The notes under the pieces were generated by a model. That model was given only the letters and a program-made list of their open reading frames with translations. It did no database searches and was not told the origin of the DNA. Made by a program: the position numbers and the translations under genes. From positions 27,690 through 91,689 of the forward strand of contig SCVJ01000004.1 of the NCBI GenBank assembly GCA_004322425.1: a stretch of 64,000 bases of DNA. Reading direction: 5' to 3'. The stretch is from Chitinophagaceae bacterium. GTDB lineage: Bacteria; Bacteroidota; Bacteroidia; Chitinophagales; Chitinophagaceae. This document shows positions 28,482-37,999 of the stretch, piece by piece. Numbering within the stretch: position 1 is the first letter of the stretch; each line of letters starts with the position of its first letter.

Positions 28482-31025
28482 ATGGAATATATCGGCGAAC
28501 ACTTGATGCCCGGAAAAATGGGACATCTCTTGATAATTATTTCGTTTGTAACATCGCTCTTTGCAGCGGGTGCTTATTTACTTTCTTTTCGATCAGGAGA
28601 AAATTTAGCAAAGCAACTTTCTTGGAAAAAATTAGCTAGAATTTTTTTCTTCATTGATGTGGTTGCCTTTTTGGCAATTTTTATAATTCTTTATTCACTA
28701 ATTGCAAATCATCGGTACGAATATTTTTATGTGTATAAAAATTCGGGAAATGATTTAGAACCAAAATATATATTCAGTTCACTTTGGAGTGCTTCTGAAG
28801 GAAGTTTTATTCTTTGGGCTGTTTGGCATGCTATTCTTGGAATGATTTTGATTTTCACATCCAAAAAATGGGAAGCACCGGTTATGATGGTTTTATCATT
28901 GATGCAAGCTTGTTTGTCAACAATGTTATTGGGAGTTTATGTGGCGGGAGTAAAAATTGGCAGCAATCCATTTGTTTTATTTAGAGAACAAATGCCGGAT
29001 TTACCCATTTTTACTTATGCAGATTATGTTTCCAAAATAGCAGACGGTAATGGGTTAAATCAGTTGTTGCAGAATTACTGGATGGTTATTCATCCACCAG
29101 TTTTGTTTTTAGGATTTGCAAGTGTCATTGTTCCATTTGCTTTTGCAATTGCTGGGTTAATGACTAAAAAATTGGGTGAATGGACAAAACCCGCACTTCC
29201 ATGGACACTTTTTTCTGCCGCAATTTTAGGAGTTGGTGTAATGATGGGTGCAGCCTGGGCTTATGAATCGTTAAGTTTTGGAGGATATTGGGCTTGGGAT
29301 CCTGTTGAAAATGCATCGCTTGTTCCGTGGATGGTTCTTGTTGCCGGAATTCATACTGTAGTAATTTACAAAAACACAGGTCGATCGTTAAACTCAAGTT
29401 TCTTGTTAATCTTACTTTCATTTATTCTCATTATTTATTCAACTTTTCTCACAAGAAGTGGAATATTGGGCGAAACTTCGGTGCATTCTTTTGCAGATTT
29501 AGGAATGAATGCCCAGCTTTATTTGTTTCTGTATGTATTTTTCTGGCTTCCTTTATTTGTTTTAGTTAATGGAATAAAAAAGAAACTTATTGTTTTTGGA
29601 ATTTCAATAGCTTTTTTAATTCTTGCAAACTTTGTACACCCATTATTTACAGTGATAGCACCCTTGCTTGCAATAGTTGGTTTTATGTGGCAGTTTCAAA
29701 TGGTTGTTCCTTCGCACAAAAAAGAGGAAGAAGGTTCATCACGAGAGTTTTGGATGTTTATTGGATCAATTGTGCTTTTCTTTTCATCATTATTTATTAT
29801 TGGTCAAACTTCATTGCCCGTTTACAATAAAATATTTGGTACAAAATATGCACCGGCTGAGGATGTTGAATTTTCATACAATCGGATTCAGATTTTTATT
29901 GCTATTATTATTGGATCGCTTACTGCAGTTGGCCAATATTTCAAATATCAAAAAACGGTTAAAAAATATTTTTTAAAAAAGATATGGGTTCCCGCTTTGA
30001 TTAGTCTTGTTTTTTCAACTCTAATAATTGTATGGGGCGATATTAACTATAACAAATATGGGATTGGATTTTTGGCTTCCATTTGGATAGCAGTGGCCTG
30101 TAGTATTTTTGCAGTTGTTGCCAACTTTTCCTATATCTGGATTGGCATTAAGGGTTCACTAAAACTTTCCGGACCATCAGTAGCTCATTTTGGATTTGGA
30201 TTAATGTTATTTGGAATTTTAATTTCATCGTCAAAAAAAGAAATACTTTCTTACAACACTAGTGGCATTTCCATAAACTTTGGTCCCGATAGTAAAGAAA
30301 ATACAGGAGAAAACTTAACTCTTGTAAAAGGCGTGAGAATGGATATGGGAAAATATTGGGTAACTTATCATAGTGATTCAATACATCCCAAAAAATCGCA
30401 ATGGTATTATCATATCAAATTTGAAAGTAAAGACGGGAAAGAAAATTTTACAATTACTCCAGATGCTTTTGTAAATTATCAAGGCAATGAAGGATTAATG
30501 GCCAACCCCGATGCAAAGCATTACTGGAATAGAGATGTTTTTGGCTACATAACTGCCATGGCAGATCCTGAAAGAAATAGTGATACTGCCTCGTTCGAAA
30601 AAAATATTGTAAAAATTGGGGATTCAATTTTTTATTCAAGAGGTTATATCATTTTGGAAGATATAGTAACCAATGATAATTTGCCTGCCGAAATTTTTGG
30701 CCCCAATGGAAAACTTTTTGAAGCCAAATTAAAAATTGTGGCTACTTCGGGTTCTCATTATACGTCTGTACCAAGATTGGCAATTGCAAAAGAAATTGCA
30801 TTAGCAGTTCCAGATACAATTATGTCAGAGAGTTTAGTATTTCAATTAAATAAAGTGGAAGGAACAACAGCAGAAATTGGAGTAAAAGAGTCTAATTCTG
30901 TCCTTCAATATATCACACTCAAAGTTTATAAATTTCCTTTCATAAATGTCCTATGGTTGGGAACAATTTTTATGGCTGTAGGATTTTGTATTAGCATGAT
31001 TCGTCGCGTTCGATTGAACAAATAA
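28482..31025 (+). CDS. ccmF: Cytochrome c biogenesis heme lyase CcmF
   Basis: 847 aa multi-TM protein; WWD-type heme-handling motif 'GGYWAWDPVENASLVPWMV'; 'HPPVLFLGFASVIVPFAFA'. Confidence 0.93.
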   Translation: MEYIGEHLMPGKMGHLLIIISFVTSLFAAGAYLLSFRSGENLAKQLSWKKLARIFFFIDVVAFLAIFIILYSLIANHRYEYFYVYKNSGNDLEPKYIFSSLWSASEGSFILWAVWHAILGMILIFTSKKWEAPVMMVLSLMQACLSTMLLGVYVAGVKIGSNPFVLFREQMPDLPIFTYADYVSKIADGNGLNQLLQNYWMVIHPPVLFLGFASVIVPFAFAIAGLMTKKLGEWTKPALPWTLFSAAILGVGVMMGAAWAYESLSFGGYWAWDPVENASLVPWMVLVAGIHTVVIYKNTGRSLNSSFLLILLSFILIIYSTFLTRSGILGETSVHSFADLGMNAQLYLFLYVFFWLPLFVLVNGIKKKLIVFGISIAFLILANFVHPLFTVIAPLLAIVGFMWQFQMVVPSHKKEEEGSSREFWMFIGSIVLFFSSLFIIGQTSLPVYNKIFGTKYAPAEDVEFSYNRIQIFIAIIIGSLTAVGQYFKYQKTVKKYFLKKIWVPALISLVFSTLIIVWGDINYNKYGIGFLASIWIAVACSIFAVVANFSYIWIGIKGSLKLSGPSVAHFGFGLMLFGILISSSKKEILSYNTSGISINFGPDSKENTGENLTLVKGVRMDMGKYWVTYHSDSIHPKKSQWYYHIKFESKDGKENFTITPDAFVNYQGNEGLMANPDAKHYWNRDVFGYITAMADPERNSDTASFEKNIVKIGDSIFYSRGYIILEDIVTNDNLPAEIFGPNGKLFEAKLKIVATSGSHYTSVPRLAIAKEIALAVPDTIMSESLVFQLNKVEGTTAEIGVKESNSVLQYITLKVYKFPFINVLWLGTIFMAVGFCISMIRRVRLNK

Positions 31026-31104
31026 GTTTCAATTTTATAATTATTTTATGCTTTTTTAGCTTGAGATATTATTTACAAGATACTTATTGTTGTAATTTAG
31101 TTAA

Positions 31105-31773
31105 ATGAAAAAGTGGTTGGCAAAACTTGGGTTGAGTTTTACAATAGCCACACTATTTTTTTTTCATACAAGCTTCAGTCAAGAAAATAATCCATTACCA
31201 ACTCAGCATGAAAAATGGGGAAAATCGGATACAATAATTACGCAAGCAATTTTTTATCAAGAAGAATGGATGCCATTTAAAGAGTTAGAAAAAGCTTGGG
31301 TTTCCAATTTGTCTGATAAGCAATTGGCAAAATTCATTCAAGAGTGGACAAGGTTGCGCAATGCTGTTTATGTAACGTATCCTTATGCAAAAACTGCTGG
31401 TATATTAATGAATGATATCAATTTCAACTTAGCCAACGTCAGCAATAAAAAAGAAAGGAAAAAATATATTAAAATGCGAGAAGAAGAATTGAGAGATAAA
31501 TTTGGCGAGCCATTGACCAATCTTTCCGTATTTCAAGGAAAAATATTGATGAAATTAATTAACCGTCAAACGGGAAATAATTGCTACGAAATTGTAAAAG
31601 AATATCGTGGCGGAGTTGCAGCTCGCCTTTATCAAACGGTTGCTTTTTTCTTTGGCTCTAGCTTGAAACAGGATTGGGATTTATCTGAAAATGTTGATAA
31701 ACAAATTGAAGGTTTTGTGAAAGAGATTGATGGCCTTTGGTACAATAATACAATTCTTGAAAAAGGAGATTAA
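31105..31773 (+). CDS. Secreted DUF4294-like protein
   Basis: Signal peptide; 'WTRLRNAVYVTYPYAKTAG', 'KIEEEL'-like helix 'MREEELRDKFGEPLTNLSVFQGKILMKLINRQTGNNCYEIVKEYRGGVAARLYQT'. Confidence 0.75.
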   Translation: MKKWLAKLGLSFTIATLFFFHTSFSQENNPLPTQHEKWGKSDTIITQAIFYQEEWMPFKELEKAWVSNLSDKQLAKFIQEWTRLRNAVYVTYPYAKTAGILMNDINFNLANVSNKKERKKYIKMREEELRDKFGEPLTNLSVFQGKILMKLINRQTGNNCYEIVKEYRGGVAARLYQTVAFFFGSSLKQDWDLSENVDKQIEGFVKEIDGLWYNNTILEKGD

Positions 31774-31822
31774 AAATTGTTGTATTATTAGGAATTGATA
31801 ATATAAAGTTAGAATTTAAAAT

Positions 31823-32560
31823 ATGAAACTAGATATATTGGCTATTGGTGCTCATCCCGACGATGTAGAACTTAGTTGTTCCGGAACAATCATAAACGAA
31901 GTTAAGTTAGGAAAAAAAGTAGGAATTGTTGATCTCACACAGGGAGAATTAGGGTCAAGAGGTTCCATAGAATCTCGATATGAGGAAGCAACCAAAGCTT
32001 CTTTCATTTTAGGAATTCAAGTTCGGGAGAATTTAAAAATGCGAGATGGCTTTTTTGAAAATAATGAAACAAACCAATTGAAGTTAATTTCGATTATTCG
32101 GAAATATCAACCCAAAATTATTTTGGCCAATGCAACAGCAGATCGTCATCCAGATCATGGAAGAGCTGCTCAATTGGTAAAAGACGCCTGCTTTTTGTCG
32201 GGGTTAATTAAGGTGAGAACAAAGGATGAAGAGGGAAGCGATCAACTTCCTTATCGGTCTGAACATGTTTTCAATTATATTCAAGACCGCTATATTGAAC
32301 CAGACTTTGTGGTAGATATTACAGCCTCTTTTGAACAAAGAATGAATGCGATAAAATCGTATACCTCACAGTTTTATAGTGCTGAAAATAAAGGAACTGA
32401 ACCCGATACTTATATTTCTACTCCCGAATTTTTTGAATCAATTACTGCAAGAGCAAGGCTAATGGGTAAAAAAATTGGCGTTACTTATGGGGAGGGTTTT
32501 ACATCTGCAAAAAGGGTGGGTATTCGAAATTTTGATTCTTTAATTGACCATAATTCATAA
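31823..32560 (+). CDS. bshB1: Bacillithiol biosynthesis deacetylase BshB1 (LmbE/PIG-L fold)
   Basis: 'DILAIGAHPDDVELSCSGTI', 'VGIVDLTQGELGSRGS', 'RHPDHGRAAQLVKDACFLSGL'. Confidence 0.92.
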   Translation: MKLDILAIGAHPDDVELSCSGTIINEVKLGKKVGIVDLTQGELGSRGSIESRYEEATKASFILGIQVRENLKMRDGFFENNETNQLKLISIIRKYQPKIILANATADRHPDHGRAAQLVKDACFLSGLIKVRTKDEEGSDQLPYRSEHVFNYIQDRYIEPDFVVDITASFEQRMNAIKSYTSQFYSAENKGTEPDTYISTPEFFESITARARLMGKKIGVTYGEGFTSAKRVGIRNFDSLIDHNS

Positions 32561-32605
32561 TCCCTTTTCAGTTTGTTTTTTAGTATAAATCTTATCAAAA
32601 GGGTA

Positions 32606-32613
32606 TAACTTTG
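32606..32613 (+). promoter_or_regulatory. -7 element TAACTTTG upstream of desaturase gene
   Basis: Exact TAnnTTTG match 22 nt upstream of the ATG at 32636. Confidence 0.5.
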
Positions 32614-32635
32614 CCCTAATTTTTAAAACAAATAA

Positions 32636-33700
32636 ATGGCAACTCCAAAATTTTCAAAAATTACTCAATCTTTTTATTCCGATTTAAAAACTAGGGTCAA
32701 TTCTTATTTTGAAGAAGTAAAAATGTCTCCAACAGGAAACTTTCAACTTTTTTTCAAAGCAGTCATTCTATTAGTTGTATTTGCTTTGGTTTATGCTCAT
32801 CTTGTTTTCTTTACACCATCAATTGTTTTGGCTATTTGTGAGTGTGTTTTTCTTGGCGGCCTTGTTGCTGCCATAGGGTTTAATGTAATGCATGATGGAG
32901 CTCATGGTAGTTTTAGCAAGTATAAAAGTATTAATACGTTTGCATCATTTTCTTTAAATATATTGGGAGGTAGCAGCTATATGTGGAATATGAAACACAA
33001 TATTATTCATCACACTTATACCAACGTAGAAGGAGTTGATGACGATATTGAAATTCAGCCATGGATGCGCATGAGTGATTCTCAAAAAAAGCATTGGATG
33101 CATAAATATCAGCATTTATATTTCTGGATTTTTTATTCAATACTTTATATAAGCTGGATGTTTGTTACAGATTATATGAAATATTTTAAAGGAAAAATTG
33201 GTGAAATAAAAATTACAAAAATGAAGTTTTCTGATCATCTTGTTTTTTGGGGATTCAAGGCTGTTCATTTAGTTCTATTTATTGGTTTGCCAATTTATAT
33301 GCTTGGCTTTACCAACTGGCTAATTGGTTTTTTAGCACTTACAATTTTTGCAGGCCTTATATTGAGCATTGTATTTCAATTAGCCCATACAGTAGAACAT
33401 ACTGCTTTTGTAATGCCTGATGGTGAAACTGGAAATATTGAAGATGAATGGGCAAAGCATCAAGTAAAAACGACTGCTAATTTTGCTACGCACAATAAAT
33501 TAATTTCTTGGTTAGTGGGTGGACTTAACTTTCAAATTGAACATCACTTGTTCCCAAAAATTTCACATATTCATTATCCTGCTATTAGTAAAATCATAAA
33601 GCAGGTGTGTAAAGAATATGGCCTAGTCTACAATGAATATCCCAGAATGCGATATGCCTTGGTTTCACATATCAGCTATTTAAAGCATATGGGTAGATAG
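32636..33700 (+). CDS. Membrane fatty acid (acyl-CoA) desaturase, front-end type
   Basis: Histidine boxes 'HDGAHGSF', 'HNIIHHTYTN', 'QIEHHLFPKISH'. Confidence 0.93.
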   Translation: MATPKFSKITQSFYSDLKTRVNSYFEEVKMSPTGNFQLFFKAVILLVVFALVYAHLVFFTPSIVLAICECVFLGGLVAAIGFNVMHDGAHGSFSKYKSINTFASFSLNILGGSSYMWNMKHNIIHHTYTNVEGVDDDIEIQPWMRMSDSQKKHWMHKYQHLYFWIFYSILYISWMFVTDYMKYFKGKIGEIKITKMKFSDHLVFWGFKAVHLVLFIGLPIYMLGFTNWLIGFLALTIFAGLILSIVFQLAHTVEHTAFVMPDGETGNIEDEWAKHQVKTTANFATHNKLISWLVGGLNFQIEHHLFPKISHIHYPAISKIIKQVCKEYGLVYNEYPRMRYALVSHISYLKHMGR

Positions 33701-33794
33701 TTTTAATTTCATATAGATAAGGGGTCTAAATTTTTAATTTATAAATGTGAATCTTGTTTTTAATTAACAGTTGTTAGTTAAAAAAATCTTCTCC

Positions 33795-33802
33795 TTATAT
33801 TT
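33795..33802 (+). promoter_or_regulatory. Promoter -7 element TATATTTG for the acyl-CoA dehydrogenase gene
   Basis: TTG at 33771-33773, 21 nt spacer, TATATTTG; ATG follows at 33822. Confidence 0.6.
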
Positions 33803-33821
33803 GCCGCGAAAAAATATAGTC

Positions 33822-34979
33822 ATGCAATTTCAACTTAGTGAAGAGCACTTAATGATTCAAAAAGCAGCAAAAGATTTTGCTGAAAATGAATGTAAGTCGG
33901 GAGTTATTGAGAGAGACGAAAAACAACTATTCCCAAAAGAGCAAGTAATGAAGTTGGCTGATTTAGGTTTTTTAGGGATGATGGTAGATCCCATCAATGG
34001 AGGAGCCGGCATGGATACGCTCAGTTATGTTTTGGCAATGGAAGAAATCAGTAAATGGGATGCAAGTACAAGTGTTGTGATGAGTGTCAACAATAGTTTG
34101 GTTTGTTTTGGATTACAAGAATTTGGCAACGATTTTCAAAAGAAAAAATATCTTGTTCCATTAGCACAAGGGAAAAAAGATGGTGAATTATACATCGGCG
34201 CTTTTCTTTTAAGCGAGCCCGAAGCTGGGAGTGATGCTACAAGTCAGCGTACAATTGCAGAGGATAAAGGCGATCACTATTTAATTAATGGGACCAAAAA
34301 CTGGATTACAAATGGCAGTACTGCTTCTGTGTATTTAGTGATGGCACAAACTGACGCTTCAAAAGGAACAAGAGGAATTAATACATTAATTGTAGAAAAA
34401 AATTGGCCCGGAGTTACAGTTGCTGCAAAAGAAAATAAATTGGGAATTCGTGGAAGCGATACCAATACAATTATGTTTACGGATGTAAAAGTTCCTAAAG
34501 AAAATCGAATAGGCGCTGATGGGTTTGGTTTCAAATTTGCAATGAAGACTTTGGCTGGTGGTCGCATTGGAATTGCATCTCAGGCTTTGGGAATTGCGAG
34601 CGGTGCTTATGAATTGGCAAAAGAATATTCCAAACAAAGAAAGGCTTTTGGAACCGAGATAATGAATCATCAAGCCATTGCTTTTAAGTTGGCAGATATG
34701 GCAACTAGAATTGAAGCGGCTAGGTTACTTTGCTTAAAAGCAGCATGGGATAAAGACAATGGGTTGGATTATACCCTTAGCAGTTCAATGGCAAAAGTGT
34801 TTGCTTCAGAAACTGCTATGTGGGTTACTACTGAAGCTGTGCAAATTCACGGAGGTTATGGTTTTGTAAAGGAATACCATGTAGAGCGATTAATGAGAGA
34901 TGCAAAAATTACTCAGATTTACGAAGGTACCAGCGAAGTACAGCGGATTGTCATCAGCCGAAGTATTCTAAAAAAATAA
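33822..34979 (+). CDS. Acyl-CoA dehydrogenase
   Basis: 'LSEPEAGSDATS', 'GTKNWITNGSTASVYLVMAQTD', 'IYEGTSEVQRIVISR'; start moved to ATG 33822 because the 33771 TTG lies in the promoter. Confidence 0.95.
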   Translation: MQFQLSEEHLMIQKAAKDFAENECKSGVIERDEKQLFPKEQVMKLADLGFLGMMVDPINGGAGMDTLSYVLAMEEISKWDASTSVVMSVNNSLVCFGLQEFGNDFQKKKYLVPLAQGKKDGELYIGAFLLSEPEAGSDATSQRTIAEDKGDHYLINGTKNWITNGSTASVYLVMAQTDASKGTRGINTLIVEKNWPGVTVAAKENKLGIRGSDTNTIMFTDVKVPKENRIGADGFGFKFAMKTLAGGRIGIASQALGIASGAYELAKEYSKQRKAFGTEIMNHQAIAFKLADMATRIEAARLLCLKAAWDKDNGLDYTLSSSMAKVFASETAMWVTTEAVQIHGGYGFVKEYHVERLMRDAKITQIYEGTSEVQRIVISRSILKK

Positions 34980-35039
34980 TTTTCAAAAATTTGTTTTCTT
35001 TTTGATGAAGAAATTCATCTGCTTATTCTATTTTTAGTT

Positions 35040-35675
35040 ATGGCAATTCAAAAAGAAGCTTTTTTAAAGATCAAAAGTGAGTTAGAAAAAAAGCACATAA
35101 CTCTGGTTGCAGTTTCTAAAACTCAATCCATAGATTCTATTCTTCAATTATACGAATTGGGGCAAAGAGATTTTGGAGAAAATTATGTACAGGAATTAGT
35201 AGAAAAGCACAAACATTTACCTTCCGATATCCGTTGGCATTTTATTGGCCATTTGCAAAGTAACAAAGCAAAAAAAATCATTTCTTTTGTTCATTTAATT
35301 CAAACCGTTGATTCTTTAAAATTATTACAGCAGTTGAACAAGGAAGCAAAGAATTGCAACCGAAATGTAAACTGTCTTTTGCAAGTCCGTATGGCTCAAG
35401 AGGAAACAAAATTTGGTTTGAACGAAGTTGAACTGTCAAATGTTTTAGAAAACAAATTTGAGAATGTATCAGTTTGTGGATTAATGGGATTGGGAACTTT
35501 AACCAATGATGTAGTAAAAACTAGGGAAGAGTTTTCCTTTCTTAAGCGTTTACAGGATAAAATTCCTACAGCCAAAATACTTTCAATGGGAATGAGTAGC
35601 GATTTTAAAATTGCAATTGAAGAAGGAAGTACACTCGTGCGCATTGGAAGTTTACTATTTGGAGAAAGAAATTGA
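35040..35675 (+). CDS. YggS/PLPBP-family pyridoxal phosphate homeostasis protein
   Basis: 'TLVAVSKTQS', 'FGENYVQELVEKH', 'WHFIGHLQSNKAK', 'LSMGMSSDFKIAIEEGSTLVRIGSLLFG'. Confidence 0.96.
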   Translation: MAIQKEAFLKIKSELEKKHITLVAVSKTQSIDSILQLYELGQRDFGENYVQELVEKHKHLPSDIRWHFIGHLQSNKAKKIISFVHLIQTVDSLKLLQQLNKEAKNCNRNVNCLLQVRMAQEETKFGLNEVELSNVLENKFENVSVCGLMGLGTLTNDVVKTREEFSFLKRLQDKIPTAKILSMGMSSDFKIAIEEGSTLVRIGSLLFGERN

Positions 35676-35690
35676 GATTAATTTTACAGT

Positions 35691-36212
35691 ATGAAAATAG
35701 TATTGGTCATCCTCTTTCTAACTACACTAAACACTTACGCGCAAGATTGTCAGCTTAAGGATGAAAAAGATCGATATAACCAAGGCACAAGAATTACTAC
35801 GGGATTTAAATCGATAGGAGTGGGAAGCGATAAATTTTTATTTTCCGTTTCAGCAGATAAAACCGAAGTAGATATTTTTTTTGTATTGGAAAAATCAGCT
35901 CTTTGTTTTAATGAATTTTCCAGAGCTATGATACAATTTGAAAAAAGACAAAAAGGATCTTTTAGAAATGGAGGAACGACAAACTGCAAAGGATTTTTTC
36001 ATTTTATTTTTCCAAATCAACAAAATTTGAATGCCAATTTGAATAATCTTTCTTTTAAAAAAATAGAAAACATTCAGTTTACTGGTAACGAAAATGAAAA
36101 AAAAATAATTACGATTCAACCCAAAGATCAATCCATCATTCTTGAGTCTGTGGCTTGTATCTTGTCAGAACTGGAAAAACTTAGGGTTGATACATGGAAG
36201 CCCCATCGCTAA
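35691..36212 (+). CDS. Hypothetical secreted protein
   Basis: Signal peptide 'MKIVLVILFLTTLNTYAQ'; no recognised domain. Confidence 0.6.
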   Translation: MKIVLVILFLTTLNTYAQDCQLKDEKDRYNQGTRITTGFKSIGVGSDKFLFSVSADKTEVDIFFVLEKSALCFNEFSRAMIQFEKRQKGSFRNGGTTNCKGFFHFIFPNQQNLNANLNNLSFKKIENIQFTGNENEKKIITIQPKDQSIILESVACILSELEKLRVDTWKPHR

Positions 36213-36283
36213 TAGTAGAGATTTCTACTTTGGATAGCTTTCTATTATAATGTAAATTCGCGTCTATCAAAGGATTTACAACG

Positions 36284-37972
36284 ATGATAGTCGATAATTC
36301 ACCAAATCAAAAGAGTCTTAATTTTTTAGAAGAAATTATTCAATCAGATTTAAGCGCTGGAAAGTATAAATCAATCCTCACAAGATTTCCTCCAGAGCCA
36401 AATGGTTATTTGCATATTGGTCATGCCAAAAGTATTTGTTTGAACTTTGGCTTAGGATTACATTTCGGCGGGAAAACCAATCTTCGTTTTGATGACACGA
36501 ATCCTGTTACTGAAGATACAGAATACGTTGAAAGCATTAAAGAAGATATTCGGTGGTTGGGTTTTCAATGGGCTAATGAGTTTTATGCTTCTGATTATTT
36601 TGAACAAATATTTCAATTTGCTATAAAACTTATAGAAAATGGACTGGCTTATGTAGATGATTCAACTTCGGAAGAAATTGCAATGCAAAAAGGAACTCCG
36701 ACTCAGTCTGGCTCACGCAATAAATATTCAGAAAGAACTGTTGAAGAAAATCTGAAATTATTTAATGATATGCGTGCTGGAAAATTTAAGGATGGCGAAA
36801 AAGTACTTCGTGCAAAAATTGATATGAGTAGTTCAAATATGTTGATGCGGGATCCAATTCTTTACCGCATAAAACATGCACATCATCACCGTACGGGTAA
36901 TGATTGGTGTATATATCCCATGTATGATTTTGCACATGGACAAAGTGATTCTCTTGAAAATATCACTCACTCTATTTGTACTTTGGAGTTTATTCAACAT
37001 CGTGAATTATATGATTGGTGTATTAATAAGTTAGCAATTTTCCCATCTCAACAGTTTGAATTTGCTCGCTTGAATATTTCCTATACCGTAATGAGCAAAC
37101 GGAAATTATTGGAATTAGTTAACGAAAATTATGTGAATGGATGGGACGATCCAAGAATGCCTACTATCTCTGGATTGAGAAGGAGAGGTTATACACCAGT
37201 GAGTATTCGTGATTTTTGTGAAAAAATTGGAGTGGCAAAACGTGAAAATTTAATTGATGTGGGATTATTAGAATTCTGTGTTCGGGAACATTTGAATAAA
37301 ATTGCTGAAAGACGAATGGTGGTTTTTGATCCTATAAAAGTTGTGATTACGAATTATGAAGTTGCTACTCAAAACGAGGAGAGTTTGTTTTTAACTACTG
37401 AAAATAATCCAGAAGATCCGCATGCGGGAAGTAGAAAAATTTCTTTTGGGAAGGAAATTTTTATTGAACGAAATGATTTTATGGAAAATCCACCAAAAAA
37501 ATATTTTCGATTAGCACCTGGACAAATGGTTAGGTTAAAATCTGCTTTCATTATCAAATGTGACGAAGTAATAAAAAATGAACATGGAGAAATTACTGAG
37601 TTGAGATGTACCTATTTCCCTGAAAGTAAAAGTGGTAGCGATGTTTCGGGTTTGCAAGTGAAGGGAACAATACATTGGGTAAATGCAAATGAAAATATTG
37701 CAATAGAAGTAAGAGAATACGACAGATTATTCAAAGTAGAAAATCCTGCCAAAGAAGAAGGCGATTTTAAAACATATATTAATATTGATTCACTAAAAAC
37801 TGTAAAAGGGTTTGCAGAAAAATCTTTAAATGAAGTTTCTAGCAATGAGAGATTTCAATTTCTACGAAAAGGATTTTATTGTTTGGACAAAGATTCTTCT
37901 AAAGATAAATTAATCTTTAATCGAACTGTTACATTGAAAGATGGTTGGGCAAAAGATGCAAAGAAAAATTGA
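36284..37972 (+). CDS. glnS: Glutaminyl-tRNA synthetase
   Basis: 'RFPPEPNGYLHIGHAKSICLNFGL', 'RFDDTNP', 'TVMSKRKLLELV' class I aaRS motifs. Confidence 0.96.
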   Translation: MIVDNSPNQKSLNFLEEIIQSDLSAGKYKSILTRFPPEPNGYLHIGHAKSICLNFGLGLHFGGKTNLRFDDTNPVTEDTEYVESIKEDIRWLGFQWANEFYASDYFEQIFQFAIKLIENGLAYVDDSTSEEIAMQKGTPTQSGSRNKYSERTVEENLKLFNDMRAGKFKDGEKVLRAKIDMSSSNMLMRDPILYRIKHAHHHRTGNDWCIYPMYDFAHGQSDSLENITHSICTLEFIQHRELYDWCINKLAIFPSQQFEFARLNISYTVMSKRKLLELVNENYVNGWDDPRMPTISGLRRRGYTPVSIRDFCEKIGVAKRENLIDVGLLEFCVREHLNKIAERRMVVFDPIKVVITNYEVATQNEESLFLTTENNPEDPHAGSRKISFGKEIFIERNDFMENPPKKYFRLAPGQMVRLKSAFIIKCDEVIKNEHGEITELRCTYFPESKSGSDVSGLQVKGTIHWVNANENIAIEVREYDRLFKVENPAKEEGDFKTYINIDSLKTVKGFAEKSLNEVSSNERFQFLRKGFYCLDKDSSKDKLIFNRTVTLKDGWAKDAKKN

Positions 37973-37999
37973 GAAGTGAGAGCTTTGCAACTTTTGCAG

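Noticed and set aside
29327-29976. Small plus-strand ORFs (80 and 99 aa) inside ccmF
   Set aside because: Off-frame within a well-supported 847-aa CDS.
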